A program made the translations under genes and the position numbers. From the NCBI GenBank assembly GCA_008931825.1, contig QXVZ01001515.1, forward strand, positions 40,258 to 97,709: 57,452 nt of DNA, read 5' to 3'. The DNA is from Phallusia fumigata. Its lineage: Eukaryota; Chordata; Ascidiacea; Phlebobranchia; Ascidiidae. The notes below the pieces were generated by a model that was given only the letters and a program-made list of their open reading frames with translations, made no database searches and was not told the DNA's origin. Shown here in pieces: positions 12,897 through 26,829 of the stretch; the first letter of the stretch is position 1; every line of letters begins with the position of its first letter.

Positions 12897-14984
12897 TTGG
12901 TAAAATATAGCTGAAGTTTACAGCACACTCAAATCAGTCTATGTAATTCTTTTTGCAAGTAATAAAATCGATGTATTAAGCTCCTGTGGCTCAGGACAAT
13001 TTCTGCACTGATGTACCTTTAACATGTGATTGGTATAATTCGGAACTTAGTTAATATTTATGGAGAAAGCGATGCGCCAACTGTTAGTCTGTTAGCCTAC
13101 ATATTTATTGGACTGTTTACAAATATAATTTCAAATGAAACATATTCAAAATAATAATTTAGCTGGATTGGCCATAGTTTCTGCTAGTTATTAGTATTGT
13201 TTACTTGATTTAGCTCATTTTGAGTCACTGACTTCAGAAGTCCCTTGCAACCTATTTATTGAAACAATATGTTTTTGTACTGCCTTTGCAGCAGTTTGTT
13301 TGCTTGAGAACACACCTTTTGTAAACATTTTAATGACTTTTTTTGAGAGTAGCTATTACACAAATATTACACCTTTTTGTTACAGTTGCTGGATATTTTG
13401 ATAATGGATTGGAATCAACATTTTCTTTGTGCTCACTTGTGGTAAATTCTACAAGTTCCCACTTCACATCCAAATCCTTTGCAATGAAACTGTTTGGGCT
13501 GTTTTCTTCTTACAATGGAATGCTTTATAACTTATCAAATACTCAGTTTTCGTTTTGGGAAAAAGGTTTTGCTGTAAGTATAAAAAAGAAAATGTTTTAG
13601 CTAATAGTAGGTTCTGATAAACAAATTGTTATTTGTTTACAAAAAATTGAAATCGCCATTTAAAAAGAATCAAAACAAATTTATCCAATGGAACTGCAAT
13701 AAGACAGTATCTCAGTGGCGGACTTAATGTTAGCATNTATTTCATGTGCTTTACTTTGCCATGCAATGAATGTGCCAATTGTCTGACTCTGATAAGAAAG
13801 GAAAATTAAATGCACAAGGCCTAAATGTTGGGAGTTTAATATGTAGTCATGCTTTTGTGATAAGAAGAGAAATCATAATGTTGGACAGTTAGCACATTTT
13901 GTGAGTGTGGACTGTGGGCTTCAATATTTGCTGGATATGGATGAAATTTTTACAGGTAGTAGATTCGGTCTTGGAGGTGAGTTTTACCCTTAGCTTCTAC
14001 ACAGATAATAACTCACTAACTTGGTCAATGTCAAGTCAAACCAAGGCAAAATTGAAATGTTTATTTAATTCAAAAATAAATGGTTTTAGGTGCTGTGGAT
14101 GTTTTCAAAGAATTAAGTGCAGTTTGCATGGATCTACAAATGTTTAATGTCGTTTTATCAGGATTGGAGGATCAAGTTAGTTTTGTTCGCTCATCCGCTT
14201 TAAAACTTGCCAAGGAAATGCTACAAATTGCTGATTTTCAAAAAAAGGTGCTTTTGTCTTTTAGAGATGTGTGATTTTCCAAACACACATTTATACTCTT
14301 TTTTTGGTATTTTCGTGCAGAAAGACATTTTCACAAAAACTTGTGATATACTTCGAACAGACACTGAGGCATTTGCAAGAAGAACAGCAATGCAAGTCCT
14401 AGTGTCTATGATTTGCCAAACTGATAACTTATGTTGTGAATTTGTTGCTTGCCTGTGTGCCAATAGGAATGAGACCAATCAAACAGGTTTATGGTTGCAA
14501 TGTTTTGTATAACGTTAATGTTATGGTGGTGATTGTAACTATTTTTTTTAATTATTCAGATGAGGACACCGAGGTTTCACTTGCCAATTTGGGGTGGAAG
14601 ACATTTAAAACAAGTGTTTTATTAGATCTGGATTGGGAAGTACGATTAACTGCAGTGCAGTTTATGCAAAAATTACATAAAACTATAAAATGTGACAATT
14701 GTGCAAACTGGGAGACAGCTTTAGGTAGTTTGATTCAACCTCTTGTCACCTGCGGCGATCGTGCATTAGAAGAAAGCGCTGTGAAATTCCAACAGATCCT
14801 GAACAATCAATCCGAAACTGATTCAAACGACACGTCTACCTCGCAGGAAAACATCAAATTTGTCACCAACGAATTGCAGGACTTGCTGGTTGAAGTAATG
14901 TTTTTGGTTACAGACGGTAACCACATTTGCGGCGTTTCTGATGGTGAAGAAGGATCGACTATCAATTTTTTGGACTGTTACTGA
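12060..14984 (+). CDS. BRAT1: BRAT1-like HEAT-repeat protein (BRCA1-associated ATM activator 1), incomplete in this assembly
   Basis: BRAT1 binds the Integrator endonuclease INTS11 and has been linked to ATM signalling. Exons: 12060-12216 (or its second copy 12595-12751), 13386-13573, 14090-14247, 14321-14486, 14560-14984 (stop 14982-14984). Matches to human BRAT1: EDDTSFGRILQSIK near the N-terminus, DQVSFVRSSALKLAKEM in a HEAT repeat, DTEAFARRTAMQV, LLDLDWEVRLTAVQF, and a C-terminus ending in Leu-Asp-Cys-Tyr. Phase is continuous from 14090 to the stop. It breaks between 13573 (phase 0) and 14090 (needs one carried base), so at least one exon is missing. About 300 residues of the human middle region have no counterpart, and the N at 13737 lies in this interval. 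The alternative, a genuinely short protein, is less likely because of the phase break. Confidence 0.8.
13737..13737. other. Assembly gap (N) in the BRAT1-like gene
   Basis: This single N lies between exon 13386-13573 and exon 14090-14247, where splice phase does not carry and most of the protein's middle is absent. Unlike 12360, the flanks do not look duplicated, so real sequence may be missing here. Confidence 0.6.
13895..13990 (+). repeat. Fragment of the GATATGGTCATG dispersed repeat
   Basis: The stretch around tggatatggatgaaatttttacaggtagtagatt is a diverged piece of the repeat described at 49515-50103. It sits in a BRAT1 intron and creates a spurious open frame. Confidence 0.5.
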
Positions 14985-15724
14985 AAAGTAAATGTGTAGC
15001 GATTCACTAATTGTAAAGTCAATGCAAAGGTTTGTTTTTTGCAACGGTTTCGAACATAGAAAAACGTCCTAATTTGCAAAAGAAGCACCACCAAAATTTT
15101 CTAAAAGAATATGATTGCTAACTAAACAGAAATATTTTGACCCGTTGTATTTCGCGATTCGTTGTTTCCATTAATGGTATTAGGAACAATCTAGACCCGT
15201 TATTGGTTGAAATTCACCATGTTTTAGCCTTCGCTAAACTGAACTGTGTATGACTGCTTAAATAGCAAGTCTAGATTTGTTGGATTAAGTTTGATTCGCC
15301 GGGTGAAAGAAATCTTGTCCACAAAAAAGCAGTCGGAGGTAGCTGTGCAATGTTAAACGATATGAGGTGCGACAAACTTAAGCTACAACGCGTTGCAGCT
15401 ATACCATCATGTGACGGCTGGGGCTCACAAAAAACTAAAGTTGTGAGTAATTCGGATGGGGGGAACATTGGGACAGATTTTTTATTGTTACTAAGAATGT
15501 GTTACCTATCGGCTGAGACAGCCTTAAAACTGTTGTGCGATCGCTTAACTTTTGCAAAAGTATTTTTTAAATTGCTAAAATCGTTTTATTGTTACAGCTA
15601 ATAGCTTTAAACCCGCTTTAAAGGGGTAAACCAGATTATGGGTTGTCGTATTCATTAAATCTTACAATGGCATGTTTTACAAACTGTGTAAATTCAACAA
15701 ATTCGGACATTTTTTGGTAATTTG

Positions 15725-16510
15725 ACCCATTTAAGGGGGCTATCGGGGCAAACAAGACAGATCACGCATTGCCATGATCATATCTACTAGATGTGAAGGT
15801 TTTTGTCCAAATCCACCAAACATTGCATCCCAAAAGTCCATAGACAATGTGCAAGGAATATTTCACCATTTTGGGGTCTAGTGGGGTAACCGTTGGGGCC
15901 ATGGGGTCAATCAAAACGAATAACACACCGCCATGACCATATCTACCAGTTGTGAAAGTTTTATCCAAATGCGTCTAACATTTCATGGACAAGCTGCAGG
16001 GAGAGAAAAAAACTTTACCACTGGAGGGAGCTACATAGCAACAACGGCCCCTTTAGGGAAGGAAACCATAATTCATTCACCGGAAAAAACTTTAGGGGGG
16101 TTGGGGGGGGGGAACTGCATAGCCCTCTCAACGATTTATTAGGCGCTCGATCCATGTACAGACATAACAGACATAAATAACCTGATCGGGATTCGTGCTC
16201 AAAAACATGAAAAAAAACAAGTTGTTTCTTAAAAACGGAAACAACTTCACTTGTATACTTGCACAAAAACTTTTCGTTTGTGGTGCGGTAAGGCATAATA
16301 ACGTTTTCCTTTTCTCGGAAGGCTGGCGGGGTAAGGTTAAACGAAACAGATGGTACAAGTCCTTGACCATATCTAACAGGTGTGAAAGTTTCATTCAAAT
16401 CCATCAAACATTTCATACCAAACGGGTGCGGACAAACCTGTAGGGGAAGAAACACAGAGTAAAAACAATATGCGTTTCCTTCAGGGAAGGGGACCCATAA
16501 CCAATGCTAT
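15725..16510 (-). repeat. Dispersed repeat cluster, mainly reverse orientation
   Basis: Reverse-strand copies of the module encoded elsewhere as ttggatgaaactttcacagc-tggtagatatggtcatgg occur three times here (near 15770, 15930 and 16360). They are interspersed with runs such as gggggctat and ggggtaacc. Minus-strand open frames across it translate the repeat and are not genes. Confidence 0.6.
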
Positions 16511-17699
16511 GTTGCAAAATAACAGTGATAGAAAGTCGTGTACGTATTCGAGTCACAGCACAAAGTGTGATGGATATATACTACCTCTAGTGGTCCAATC
16601 TGGTCCAACCCAAAGTCTATCAAACACAAGTTGTCGCACCAAAATTCATTTGAAAACGGGTGGACTTAGTACTAACAACACACGGTATACGGTTTTTGGC
16701 AATTTTTGTCAACTTGTTTTATTGACGCACGTTTTTTAAACCTCATTATTTCTTCAACAAAATACGTTTTGGTGACCCAAGAATGACGTCATTTGTTGTC
16801 GTAAGCAACGCATAAGCTTCGCTGGTTGTTGGACGCCATTGCCACTGTTTCAGGTGTGTTCCAAATTTTGTGTGTCACTTGTGGTTAAGTTAAACAAAAC
16901 GAATGGATTAGCCACATAAAAAATTTCTAAACAGAATGCTTTTTTGCCACTAAAAATCAGACTTTTTAAGATATTATTTATGTCAAGTAAACCATGTTAA
17001 CGACTGATGTACCAAATAACCGAAGTGAGTAAGTGGTAACTCTGGCAAAGTTAACTGCGACGACTAAGAAGTCAGTTCACTGAACAATATGTAGCCGCCC
17101 TTTTCTGTGTGATTGAGTTTACACACGGTGTTGACCCTGCCTTTCTACTCACGCAGTGTCTCTCTTGCATTTATACACAAGTGAAGCGTGGTGTATTGAA
17201 TCTTCTGTTATCGGTAAGCCTCCCGTCTCATTTTTCTCGACGTCTGTTTCGTCTACATTTCGAAATCGTTCTACCTTGCGTACTATTTCGTACTGTCCAT
17301 TCGACAACAAGAACAACATCAACTGAATGAGCGAGTTTGGGGCCCCTTTAGGACACGCGTTTTAACTGCGGGAATTCCGCTTCGTGTGACTTCGAAAGAT
17401 ACAACGAGAAACAAACACACAATAATGAACAAAAATACATTTTGAGTTTGTGAACCGATGTCCCAGTATTCTCTAAATAAAATTATATTATATGTGAGTG
17501 CATTTTTTTGTGTAAACACGTACTTTTTACAAGCAACAAACAAACTTACAATGTTTTCAAAAGTGCTAAAAAATGACTAAATCTAAAACTTTCAAATACT
17601 TAGTACTTAGGTTGTGCATCATGTTATAGCAAACTAGTTAGTAGCATAGAAAAAAATAGTAAAAGTGGATTCTCTAAAGCCATTTGAAATTAATTTAGA

Positions 17700-18535
17700 A
17701 TGCCATACGTGACGTGCAAGTGACGTTTGTTACTGACGTCGAAGTACACTTATCTGTCACCAATTAGACGGAATTTCAAACGATTTGTCAACGTTCTTTA
17801 CGTCCCAACAGAGTTGTGCCCTTCGTTTAATGATGATGATGTACGCTTCTCATTTCTGATGTGGTTAATCAATCAAAACAGAACTTTGCACGCAACTAAA
17901 GGCCACAATTTCGGGTTGACATGTGAAAACTGTTTGAATTTATGTTAAACCGTTTATATTTTGGAGCCAGTATGCGTTGACGTGGTCGAAGACGAATCAT
18001 TATGGTGCGCGCGGTCGTGTCTTGCGTTCAATGATGATGTGCGCTTCTCATTGTTGATGTGGTTATTCGATCAAAATGGTCAAACACAAGTTAGCTTCGA
18101 CGTCAGTAATAAACGTTGTTTCTACGTCACTAATGACGTTCCCAATTAGTTGCATTGTAGTTTGTCGCAAGGTTTAAAACAACGTGAATAAAACGTTAAA
18201 AGTGACGTCCAAAATGGTTGAACACAAGTTAGCTTCGATGTCAGTGATAAACGTTGTTTATACGTCACGTATGACTTTTTAAATTGGTTGCATTGTAGTT
18301 TGTCGCAACGTTAAGAAATCACGTGAATAAAACGTTTATTATAACGTCCAAAATGGTCAAACACAATAGCTTTGACGTCAGTGTAACAAACATTGTTTTT
18401 ACATCACGTATGAAGTTCTAAATTGGTTGCATTGTAGTTTGTCAAAACGTTAAGAAATATCGTTGCTGAAACGTTAAAAATGACGTCCAAAATGGTTGAA
18501 CACAAGTTAGCTTTGACGTCAGTAATGAACGTTTC
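17700..18535. repeat. Tandem array of ~139-bp units rich in CRE-like ACGTCA sites
   Basis: Four units begin with aaaatggt at 18073, 18211, 18350 and 18489, giving spacings of 138, 139 and 139. Each unit carries an internal ACGTCA (or ATGTCA) about 25 bases in, a second ACGTCA/ACATCA, the block ttgcattgtagtttgtc, and AACGT motifs. Full palindromic TGACGTCA occurs at 18373-18380 and 18514-18521. More diverged related segments lie at about 17813-17888 and 18021-18080, and more TGACGT motifs occur near 17708-17750. Unit length rules out CRISPR. Confidence 0.7.
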
Positions 18536-20100
18536 TTTTACGTTTCACAAGATTTTTACATGATTTGCATGTTTTGTGTTACGCATTAAAAACAACTTTT
18601 CGACATGTTTTGTTAACGTTAGCTTGCACACATTCCTACAACATTGACTTGGTTAAAAAAAATTGGTACACCAAATCACAACTTTCCAGCGACGTTCGTA
18701 ACGTCAAAACTACGTTGTGTGTTAGCTGGGATACAAATGTATCCATAGAAAAACGGTTGGACTCATTTTCTACAAATCAATTTGCCAAAATTTGCAAAGT
18801 TGTGTTGTTTCGCCTTTCCTTTTTATACATTTTATACCTGCAGGCCTTTTGGATTTCAATTATCACTTATTTTGTTCGTTTTGTATTTCCACGATACGAA
18901 TTTCCAACAGCCTAACTTCATTAAAACGTATTTTTGGCAAAAAACATTACCCAAATTTTAGATCATAATATGGTAAGTCGGACATTATCAAATGTACGGA
19001 ATCGGCAAAAAAACGTTCATTTTCAAATTATCATTGTTACTCCAAATACAGTGTGGTATTTCCAGTCCAGTACAGGCCATTAAACACTCGGTAAACAGAT
19101 ACGCAGTTATTTGATTAGACTGTCAAAATAAAATGGCGAAGCCGAGTCCACAAAATGTAGCTTACTATAACGCTGGTAATGGTTGAAATAAAATGTAGGC
19201 TGTAAACGTAGCGTGGTATAATGCAGGTAATGGTTGGAACAACCGACGATCTACGACCTTGCAATGACGAACAAATGTCTGCTCATTCATACATTCAATC
19301 ATCAAAGAGAAATCGAAGTCTGATCCCTTTGAAGTGAAAGATGTCTGTGGAGCTTTTATGGTGACGATTATAAACACTGAATTCAAATATGTCTACATCA
19401 AACACAAAATCGGACTGAGATCCTTGGATAAGCGATAAGAGAAAAACAGATTTCAAAGAACCGCAAATGTTTAATGAGTATCGACAAAAGGCCTAATCCA
19501 CCAAGCGCGCAGCAATGCTTTGTCACGAAACAATGCTAAAAGGGCGGTACAAAAGGCGGAGACGGGAAAAATAGAGATTGTGTGGCAACAAACACAGCCT
19601 AATTATTGGGCAAGATTTTGTGTGGAATCACAAATAATAGAGTTTTATTTTCTTTAGCATTTAATTTCCTCTGATCCACTCCTGCGCCAAGTGAATGGTG
19701 GTCTTCTCTCTAAATGCCTTCACACCTTTTGAGAAAGCAGGTCCGGCGACGTAACAGTTTGTTCGTGGTTTGTATTGAATAAAAGGCAGATAGATCAGAG
19801 CGGCGTGCTCGCTTGAGTGAAAACGATCAAAGTCGGATGAAGTGAAGCGAGGTAATTAAGCACTTCAAACGGTTTGTTGGTGGTGTTTAATTGCCGGTGA
19901 GAATTTGTACCAATTTCATCTGATTCGGGGTATGTTGTAATTTGTTACAAAGTAAAACATACGGCAGCTTATATATTGCTTTTGTGTGTAATTTAGGTAG
20001 CCGAAATAAAGTTTTTAAAAATAGTGTTTGAGATTTATAAAATTTCTCACAGTGGAGAAATGACAGTGTTAGAAACAATCAGGTTAAAACACCGAAAAAA

Positions 20101-20101
20101 N
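20101..20101. other. Assembly gap (N) just upstream of the Sp-like start codon
   Basis: The N lies 19 bases before the chosen ATG (20120). The 5' UTR, or even an upstream coding part, could be missing from the assembly. Confidence 0.6.
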
Positions 20102-20119
20102 TGGTGGCGAGGAAACTAC

Positions 20120-21462
20120 ATGACCCACAACCCGGACGTTGGTAGGTGATAATTGTTAACTGAATCGCAGTGAATGATTATTGTAGCTATTACTGTTTAT
20201 TTCCCCTGTTAGGCAGACAAACAGTTATTCAGCCGATGATGACTGGGAGCTACACACCCGATACACAACCATGTGGACCATTTATTCATGGCTTCTCTGC
20301 CACGTCAACAGCTCACCACGCAGCATTGCTCGCAATAAGCGACCGTTTGGCGTCATCTGCTGTGACATCCAGTAACATCCGACGGTGGGTCATAAATGCT
20401 GCGACATCGAAAAAAAAGCGTTTCTATTCAAAATATATCCCACAGTGTGCGAAAAAACTCTTGAGTAGATAAAATCATATTTTGAGACTCTTTTCAAAAG
20501 ATAATTTTATTTCAATTACTTTATTTTACGAAATAAAAATGTACCATAATAAAGTAGATTTTGAATTTCAGGCAGTGTTTTATACCAATATAGGAGAGGA
20601 ACTTAGTTTAATTTTTTTTCAAATACCTTTAGTTGCACAAGATGTCAATGTCCGAACTGCACGGCGCCCACGCCAACACGCAACAGCGGCAAAAAGGAAC
20701 ATATTTGTCATTTTCCAAACTGCCGAAAGGTTTACGGAAAAACCTCGCACTTAAAGGTAATAACTTATTAACTGCTAAGTTGGTCTGCTAGACAGCTACT
20801 CGTGTCATGTTCAAACAGGCTCACATTAGATGCGCTCTTGGCGAACGCCCGTTTATTTGTCATTGGATGTTTTGCGGAAAAAGTTTCACAAGAAGCGATG
20901 AGCTCCAAAGACATTTACGAACCCACACCGGCGAAAAAAAGTTTCAATGTCCGGTGAGATACCAACCGCGCGTTATTTCAAGTTACAAGCTTAAACATAC
21001 AAACAGATAACACTTGATGATATGTATTAACAGAAAACTGAGTCGGTATTGATAGCCAGTATCAGTGTATCATGTTCCTTGTGTCCACAGATCATTGTTT
21101 GTTGTAATACTTGTCATAAGATACATACCTTCGTCTAAACTTTATCTCGTAACTTTGCACACAATGGACACTATCAAGTTTCTGTAATAATAAATCCGAT
21201 TACTTTGTTAGCGTCGTTTCTATTGGACCCAGAAACATTACCCTTATAAAAACATTGACAATAGACTGCTGTAAATAATTTAAATCTGTTCTTAATCGTA
21301 GACAATACTGTAGAGTTTGAATCTTTTCGCAATTTCTTAAAACAAACACACCCTTATTTTTTATTTAAGGTTTGTGAGAAAAGGTTCATGCGTTCTGATC
21401 ATCTGTCAAAGCATGTCAAAATACACCAAAAGAAATTAAGCAAAGAAAGCAAGATACAATAG
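20120..21462 (+). CDS. Sp5/Sp8-type zinc-finger transcription factor with buttonhead box, short form
   Basis: Sp-family factor that should bind GC/GT boxes in the nucleus. Exons: 20120-20141, 20213-20384, 20633-20756, 20819-20953, 21370-21462, total 546 nt (181 aa plus stop), with every phase consistent. The exon 2/3 junction rebuilds [11 protein letters not shown], the buttonhead (CxCPNC) box, closest to the Sp5 to Sp9 arrangement. Three fingers follow: [38 protein letters not shown] and [30 protein letters not shown] and MRSDHLSKH keep the base-contacting residues. Finger 1 is odd: after the first His it reads [10 protein letters not shown] where the family has LRWHTGERPF, so the last His ligand is missing. 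The protein is much shorter than usual Sp factors (about 350-800 aa). The N at 20101 leaves open whether this ATG is the true start. Confidence 0.85.
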
Positions 21463-21544
21463 AGAAACAAACTTGTTTTAGTGTTTATAATTACTTGTGT
21501 TACAAAGGTTTTGTCATGAAGATCTTTAAATGTGATTAACGTCA

Positions 21545-21550
21545 AATAAA
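21545..21550 (+). terminator. Candidate polyadenylation signal of the Sp-like gene
   Basis: AATAAA lies 83 bases after the stop codon on the coding strand. The position is plausible, but the motif is common in AT-rich DNA. Confidence 0.4.
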
Positions 21551-24500
21551 TGACGATAAAAATGCAACATATTTTTTAACATGGCATATCGTGTAGACTC
21601 CAAGGTATTGAGATTTGCGCTCATAAGCAGAAAAAGTAGGAAACCTTAGAAAAAAAATTGGAGAAATTTAAACAGTTCATAATGCGCCAAACCAAACAAA
21701 AGACTTTAAACAATAACACTGGAAAACCAATTTTACGATACCTTTAAAAAGCCTATGTATAAGGTGGGCAAACTGCGCGCCGACATGTTTTTTTGGCTCT
21801 TTAGCTAATTAGTAGTATCCCAAATTGATATTGTCTCATATTGAAGTTTGTTTCATTTAACAATGTTAACTTGCATTGTTTTTGCATCTTTTACCAATAC
21901 TGTACAAACGGAGTTTGTAGCGCGCTGGTGTTTGTGGTTTTACTCTTACATTGAACAATTTGACCAAGTTTTCACCCAGTAACTGGAACCTTTCGACGGT
22001 CTAGGATGAAAAATAGCCCCTATCAAAAACCAACAGGTTGGGCAAAAGGCTAGTAAACAATTACAAAATAATAAACAATTTAACAGTTCATGTTTGACGA
22101 GTCTCAAGAAGCGGTTTTGCCAAAAATGCTTCGTTAGTTACAATGGCACAAAGGTTACATGTTTTATTTGTTTCGCCAAATTTGTTTTGTTTTGCTACTT
22201 TTTAGTACAAAGTAGACTGCTTCGTTAGTTAAATGGTACAAGTGTTATATGAAACGAACATGGTTTTAATTTGATTGTGGATTTATAAATGTTTGGATAC
22301 AGCTTTTTTCAGGGGGTTGTATTTGGTGCGAAATCCAAGTCATGTTCCAATTTTGTTGTTGCTAAACTAGGCGAATCGCACTATATTGCTATATTTTATC
22401 GTAGAGCGCCTATTATGTCTTACACACTTGAAGTTTGATTCCATTGGGGTTGTTGAGTGGAAATCATTTTAATAAAGGTTTTAAACTTTTATCGCTTAGT
22501 CTAATTTTGTGTTGTATTTTTCAGCCAATGTTGCACTTGAAATATTCCGCGGAATTAAGTCAGAGTGATCAAGTATTCCCGCCTTGATAAGAGATTTTTG
22601 GTAGAACTTTTGTAATCCAGGTTTGACGCTCTTTGAAGCCGCGATCTAGAGTGCGTTTTGGTTGTACGAACTAATTGAATAATCTTGGTTCTGTCTGACA
22701 CCATCGTTCGAGGAACAATTTGCGCACATTGTTTCGGGGTTGTTGCTAAATCGCCCCCAACCAGCATTCTAGCTCCATTTTAGATAAGCTTTTATTTTTC
22801 TTGTGTTTCCAGGGGGCTTTGTAGTCGATATCAATAAATTTTGAAACGATTTAAGGTTTAAAGGTGAAATGTAGGACTCGACGTCCAACATATTTTGTCT
22901 TAAATTTGCGTAAAAACAATTCCGTCAAAGAATTGGCAATGCACTAACTTTTTATATTGGCGCTGGAATCAGAAGGCTTTCTGCAATACATATGCGAGTA
23001 GTCGCCATCGATTTCGTTTAAATCCTCGATTACTTTCTCGTCGGACTACGCAGATGGCGGAAAGCATCATTTAACGCAACGCACATGTGAGCCTCCACAA
23101 TGGTTTGCAAATTTTTGTTTGCATACGGGTGCTACAAATTGTATCCAAACTCGCATTCAAGATAATGTTCCTATGTGGTCGTCACTAGCTGTCTTTCGGC
23201 AATAAATCTGTCAAAAAGTCTGATTATCACAGTTCGAAACGTTTGCCAACGTCAATTTCTTACTTTCGATTTTGATCGATGCTATTCAAAACTTCCCGCC
23301 TGGGTCAGTTGCCAGTTCAGTTTTTGAATATGTTAGGTTTTTGGAAATAGTATAGCCACCCCTTGATACGATTCGTACCATGTGACCAAACGGTTTCTCC
23401 ATCCTATTCCATCTGCCAAAGTTTTTCATCCTTATGGGAACAATAGGTTTCCTGTATTAAGGTAACATGATCTTTTTTGCTCTAATATTAGCTACTTAAA
23501 GATCGATTTTCGTTTAGTTTGGTCACGGATCCCCGCAACGTTAACTGGGGCAACAGTGATAGTCATACGATAAATTAAAAAAAAAACAAAAAAATACTAC
23601 ACAAACAACACAACTCTCACATTCGTTCCACCCCAAGCTCCATGCCAAATTTTTATGATACGAGCACCCAAGGGGTTTGTGGGGTTCGATGCATTCTGAT
23701 TTTCAGTTAATTAATTTACATTTACACAAATAATTTGATCACTCTTTACTCATTATTATATACGGAACGGGATTTATCGTGCTACACATAACTTACATGC
23801 AATTAAGTACGTTTCGCATTGTACGCATTTGAATAGATTCCCCCTACCGGCTCTGAAATTCCCCCGCATGACCGCTTGGTACTTTGGACAGTTAATTGTT
23901 TTTCCTTCGGTATATGGACTAACATATGTTTCTTCAATGCAACTAGGCCTTTGGGATGCAAAAATCGTGTTTACACTTGGAGAAGAAACGGATTGAATCC
24001 GGGGACATGAAACTCTCGGTGTGACATTCTGGGCATCGGGGTTTCACTTTATGATGTTCTGTTTGGCAAGGATCCAAAACTTGGAACTTACGATCTTTGT
24101 AGGATTTGAACTTTTTGAGATCAGGTGTTTTGGTCTACCTGTGCAGATCACATCAACTTGCATACCTTTCAGTTTTGCGATTTCGAGGACTTTTTTGACG
24201 AAAACTAGTGGTCGTCAAGACTCTAGACTGTTAAGCAAAGTGCCCTTTGGTTGGTTAAAAACGCAGCATTTGCGAAATTTTGAAAAAATACAACTGCAGG
24301 TCCAATTCAGAGTCATAGAAATGTTTTTGTAGACTTTAGTCCGGGGGACTAAAGAACCTGTGGGGGAGTCAACGAGCGCTTTTTGTAAGGGTGCATTTTT
24401 GCAAAAATATTTTGAAGCTTTTACAGTGATTGAAAGCAATGGCAGACCTGTTTAACACAACCTATTAAAAAATCTATTCGGAGAGATTAGTGTCTTACCC

Positions 24501-24846
24501 CTTGTGACGTAACTATCTTTTGTAAGCGCCTTTATATGACCATAATCGTATCAATTTGTTATGATGTGGCCAGGTGTTGAAGTAAATGTAAAGCCATTGC
24601 GACTTCAACTCCGTTTATGTCTGCTAATGTGCAGTTAAAATCATTTTTTAAATATGGATTTGGTGGTATCGTATCTAATGGGACAGAAAAGGGGCCACCG
24701 ATTAGTTAGAATCGCTTTTGTGCGCCACGGTACAAAAAAGGTTAAAACCTCTGCTTTCCAATCGAGTTCTGATTGACTGACGTTTACTGCACCTTAAAAT
24801 TAAAATCCATCCCTCCTCCAATTACAAGCTATGTTTTTTGTTCTCT

Positions 24847-24852
24847 TTTATT
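24847..24852 (-). terminator. Candidate polyadenylation signal of beta-tubulin
   Basis: AATAAA on the minus strand (tttatt on the plus strand), about 50 bases beyond the stop codon at 24904-24906. Confidence 0.5.
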
Positions 24853-24903
24853 ACGACCACACTACAATAACTTGAAGACTTCTCTTATTTTGTCGTTAAT
24901 TAC

Positions 24904-26829
<1,926 letters not shown>

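Larger units (their letters stand above)
14985..20119. other. Gene-free interval between BRAT1-like and Sp-like genes
   Basis: I recognise no coding exon here. It holds BRAT1 3' flank, a dispersed repeat cluster (15725-16510), unremarkable sequence to about 17700, the ACGTCA-rich tandem array (17700-18535), and the upstream flank of the Sp-like gene. In that flank a gaataaaagg motif near 19778 could be a weak TATA-type element. The longest open frame (116 codons, 18565-18915) has no recognisable domain and starts beside the tandem array. Confidence 0.5.
21463..24903. other. Gene-free interval with decayed coding-like sequence
   Basis: I find no intact gene. On the minus strand, around 23880-24440, broken frames contain finger-like pieces (KVKPRCPEC; then FLHPKGLVALKKHMLVH in another frame). 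A stop-free 70-codon frame lies at 22555-22767. These may be remnants of a zinc-finger gene or a mobile element, but no family could be assigned. Confidence 0.35.

Noticed and set aside
16015..16455. 146-codon open frame on the minus strand
   Set aside because: It translates the dispersed repeat; similar peptides appear wherever that repeat occurs (for example 49563-49832), in unrelated contexts.
18073..18535. Could the regular repeats be a CRISPR array?
   Set aside because: Units are about 139 bases and tandem without unique spacers of CRISPR size, and the window is clearly animal DNA.
18565..18915. 116-codon plus-strand open frame
   Set aside because: No domain, no splice-supported continuation, and AT-rich composition typical of the surrounding non-coding DNA.
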